Shown here one piece after another: positions 62,398-64,000 of a stretch of DNA of 64,000 nt. The position numbers were made by a program, and so were the translations under genes. Origin of the DNA: Nocardioides palaemonis (lineage in GTDB: Bacteria > Actinomycetota > Actinomycetes > Propionibacteriales > Nocardioidaceae); contig NZ_JAGVQR010000001.1 of the NCBI RefSeq assembly GCF_018275325.1, positions 2,413,892-2,477,891 of the forward strand. Direction: 5' to 3'. Position 1 is the stretch's first letter, and each line of letters begins with the position of its first letter. The notes below the pieces were generated by a model. That model had not been told where the DNA came from. It saw only the letters and a list, made by a program, of their open reading frames with translations, and searched no databases.

Positions 62398-62462
62398 AGG
62401 CAGTTCGCGCCGCCGAGCCGCCGGCCGAGCGCGGCTTCGGCGGTCGACGCCGCGAACTGCCT
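62398..62462. repeat. 12-bp perfect inverted repeat with 41-nt loop, tandem to the previous one
   Basis: AGGCAGTTCGCG (62398-62409) pairs with CGCGAACTGCCT (62451-62462), followed by ATTTTGG. Its arms contain the same GGCAGTTCG as the hairpin 18 nt upstream, so the two look like variants of one element, one after the other, before the DinB-type gene. Confidence 0.72.
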
Positions 62463-62508
62463 ATTTTGGTGCCGACCCACCAGCCCCGGCGCCGACCCGA
62501 GGAGTCAG

Positions 62509-63195
62509 ATGACCACCATCGACTGGATCCCGCTGCTCCGCAGGCACACCGCGCGGTTCGCCGAGCTCCTCGGGCGGGCCGACCCGGACGCGCCGGTCGA
62601 GCACTGCCCGGGCTGGACGGTGCGCGACGTCGCGGTGCACCTCGGCGGGGTCCACCAGTGGGTCGTGCACGCGGTCGTCGCGGGTGACCCGAGCCTGGCG
62701 CCGGAGCCTCCAGTGCCCGGAGAGGACCTGGCCGAGTGGTACGCCCGCCAGGCGCAGGCGCTGGTCGGGCTGCTCGCCGCCACTCCCCCGGACGCCGCGG
62801 CGTGGACCCTCGACCGCGACGACCGGACCGCGGGGTTCTGGCGCCGGCGCCAGGTCCACGAGGTGGTCGTGCACGCCTGGGACGTCGAGCACGCCGGCGG
62901 GCCGACCACGCCGATCGACCCTGCCCTCGCGTGGGACGGCGTGCGCGAGGTGGTCGACGTGCTGCACCCGCGCCAGGTGCGGCTCGACCGGACTCCTGCC
63001 CCGCCGTACGCGGTGCGCCTGGTCGCGACCGACCTCGACGACGCCGTCGCGATGCTGGGCGACGCCGCCGGCACCGACGACGTCGAGGTCCGCGCCACCG
63101 CGGAGCGGCTCCTGCTCCTGCTGTGGCACCGCGACCGCACCGACGACCTCGACCCGCGCGCCGCGGCCGTCCTCGCCGAGCCCGTCGCACCCTGA
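62509..63195 (+). CDS. Mycothiol-dependent maleylpyruvate isomerase/DinB-like protein
   Basis: 228 residues from ATG 62509 with GAGGAG upstream. HCPGWTVRDVAVHLGGVHQWV and VHEVVVHAWDVEHA give the three metal-binding His of the DinB four-helix bundle (MDMPI N-terminal domain). The C-terminal 80 residues are the MDMPI C-terminal-type domain. Such proteins use mycothiol as cofactor in actinobacteria; the actual substrate is unknown. Confidence 0.8.
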   Translation: MTTIDWIPLLRRHTARFAELLGRADPDAPVEHCPGWTVRDVAVHLGGVHQWVVHAVVAGDPSLAPEPPVPGEDLAEWYARQAQALVGLLAATPPDAAAWTLDRDDRTAGFWRRRQVHEVVVHAWDVEHAGGPTTPIDPALAWDGVREVVDVLHPRQVRLDRTPAPPYAVRLVATDLDDAVAMLGDAAGTDDVEVRATAERLLLLLWHRDRTDDLDPRAAAVLAEPVAP

Positions 63196-63232
63196 CGCGG
63201 TCACCGCGCGGAGCTGCGCGAGGATGACCGGC

Positions 63233-64000
63233 ATGAGGATCGAGGACGCGCTGCTGCGCGCGCAGCAGGCCGCCGCCCCCGAGGTCGGCCGCGGCCAGCT
63301 CGCCGACTACATCCCCAGCCTGGCGTCGGTCGACCCCGACCAGTTCGGCATGGCGATCGCGTCCTGCGACGGCGACGTCCACGTGATCGGCGACGCCGAC
63401 GTGCCGTTCTCGGTGCAGAGCATCAGCAAGGTCTTCACCCTCGCCCTGGTCATCGCGACCGAGGGCGAGGACATCTGGCGCCGGGTCTCGCGCGAGCCGT
63501 CGGGCAACCCGTTCAACTCCTTCCTCCAGCTCGACCAGGAGGGCGGGCGCCCGCGCAACCCGTTCATCAACGCCGGTGCGCTCGTCGTCACCGACCGGCT
63601 GCAGTCGCTCACCGGCGACGCCAGCGGGGCGCTGCGCGACCTGGTGCGTCGCGAGAGCGGGCGCCCGGACGTCGACAGCGACGCCGCGGTCGCGCGCTCG
63701 GAGCTCGAGGCCGGCCACCGCACGTACGCGCTCGCCCACCTGCTGGCCAGCTATGGCAACCTCGAGCGTCCCGTCGACGAGGTGATCGACCAGTACGTCA
63801 CCCAGTGCGCGCTGTCGATGAGCTGCCGCGAGCTCGCGCTGGCCGGGCTCTTCCTCGCCCGCGACGGCGTGGCCTCCGACGGCACGCAGCTGCTCAGCAC
63901 GCGCGAGACCAAGCGGATCAACGCCGTCATGCTCACCTGCGGCACCTACGACTCGGCCGGCGAGTTCGCCTACCGCGTCGGGCTGCCCGCCAAGAGCGGC
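63233..64000 (+). CDS. glsA: Glutaminase (runs off the window end)
   Basis: 256 codons are present. The serine-dependent glutaminase fold is clear: VQSISKVFTLAL holds the catalytic Ser-x-x-Lys, NPFINAGALVVTDRL and YALAHLLASYGN follow, and QCALSMSCRELALAG includes the second active-site segment. It hydrolyses glutamine to glutamate and ammonia. ATG 63233 is preferred over ATG 63224 because GAGG lies at the right distance. The C-terminal part, including any STAS domain, is outside the window. Confidence 0.9.
   Translation, partial: MRIEDALLRAQQAAAPEVGRGQLADYIPSLASVDPDQFGMAIASCDGDVHVIGDADVPFSVQSISKVFTLALVIATEGEDIWRRVSREPSGNPFNSFLQLDQEGGRPRNPFINAGALVVTDRLQSLTGDASGALRDLVRRESGRPDVDSDAAVARSELEAGHRTYALAHLLASYGNLERPVDEVIDQYVTQCALSMSCRELALAGLFLARDGVASDGTQLLSTRETKRINAVMLTCGTYDSAGEFAYRVGLPAKSG

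Overview
The window is very GC-rich, densely coded and rich in GTG/TTG starts, ATGA/GTGA stop-start overlaps and leaderless promoters. Together with a Zur-type alternative ribosomal protein operon containing the actinobacterial hibernation GTPase MRF, an 11-bp-repeat PHO box and a mycothiol-type DinB isomerase, this points to a chromosome segment of a high-GC actinobacterium, most likely of the Nocardioides type (inference from gene content). No tRNA, rRNA, transposase, integrase, prophage or CRISPR array was seen.

Left part (1-23.7 kb). A truncated HU gene is followed by zur and a Zur-boxed operon of zinc-independent ribosomal proteins (L31B with an apparent frameshift, MRF, L32, L36, L28, L33, S14). 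Next come an MFS exporter, a secreted GH16 hydrolase, and two duplicated receiver/histidine-kinase pairs plus a third lone receiver; one receiver has lost its phosphoacceptor Asp and its Lys. An amidohydrolase and an AtoE-type short-chain fatty acid carrier follow, then a three-gene SMC-like operon (jetA-jetB-jetC, MksFEB/Wadjet type) with no jetD nuclease, then a LysR regulator divergent from acetoacetate decarboxylase and a 3-hydroxybutyrate-dehydrogenase-like SDR.

Middle (23.7-44.2 kb). There is an OmpR/HK two-component system, an Asp/His-repeat secreted protein, and an electron-transfer operon (ApbE, ferric-reductase-like membrane protein, NuoF-like protein, ferredoxin). A persulfide dioxygenase-rhodanese lies behind a CsoR-type operator. 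A five-gene operon (amidohydrolase, MIP18/DUF59 protein, zinc alcohol dehydrogenase, DUF1097 membrane protein, ABM monooxygenase) is divergent from an AcoR/MimR-like activator, with two identical 15-bp palindromes between them; it resembles the accessory part of alkane/ketone monooxygenase clusters without the hydroxylase. An acyl-CoA dehydrogenase / PIG-L-methyltransferase fusion / glycosyltransferase cassette, a 5'-3' exonuclease and a GPP34-ABM pair follow.

Right part (44.2-64 kb). A PHO box precedes phoX, the first of four consecutive secreted phosphoesterase genes (PhoX, phytase-like/GDPD fusion, endonuclease/phosphatase, 5'-nucleotidase). All four proteins carry a His/Gly-rich stretch just after the signal peptide. 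A Tat-exported ferritin-like protein, a tiny membrane protein, a complete tatB-tatA-tatC set and an Nramp Mn transporter follow. Then come CtlX, a threonine aldolase, small proteins, cobT-cobS-cobU, a lipoprotein, a DinB/maleylpyruvate isomerase and the start of a glutaminase. Several unexplained long-stem hairpins sit between genes (4.65, 32.4, 50.1 and 62.3 kb); three of them share a CAGTTCG/CGAACTG core at the loop end of the stem.
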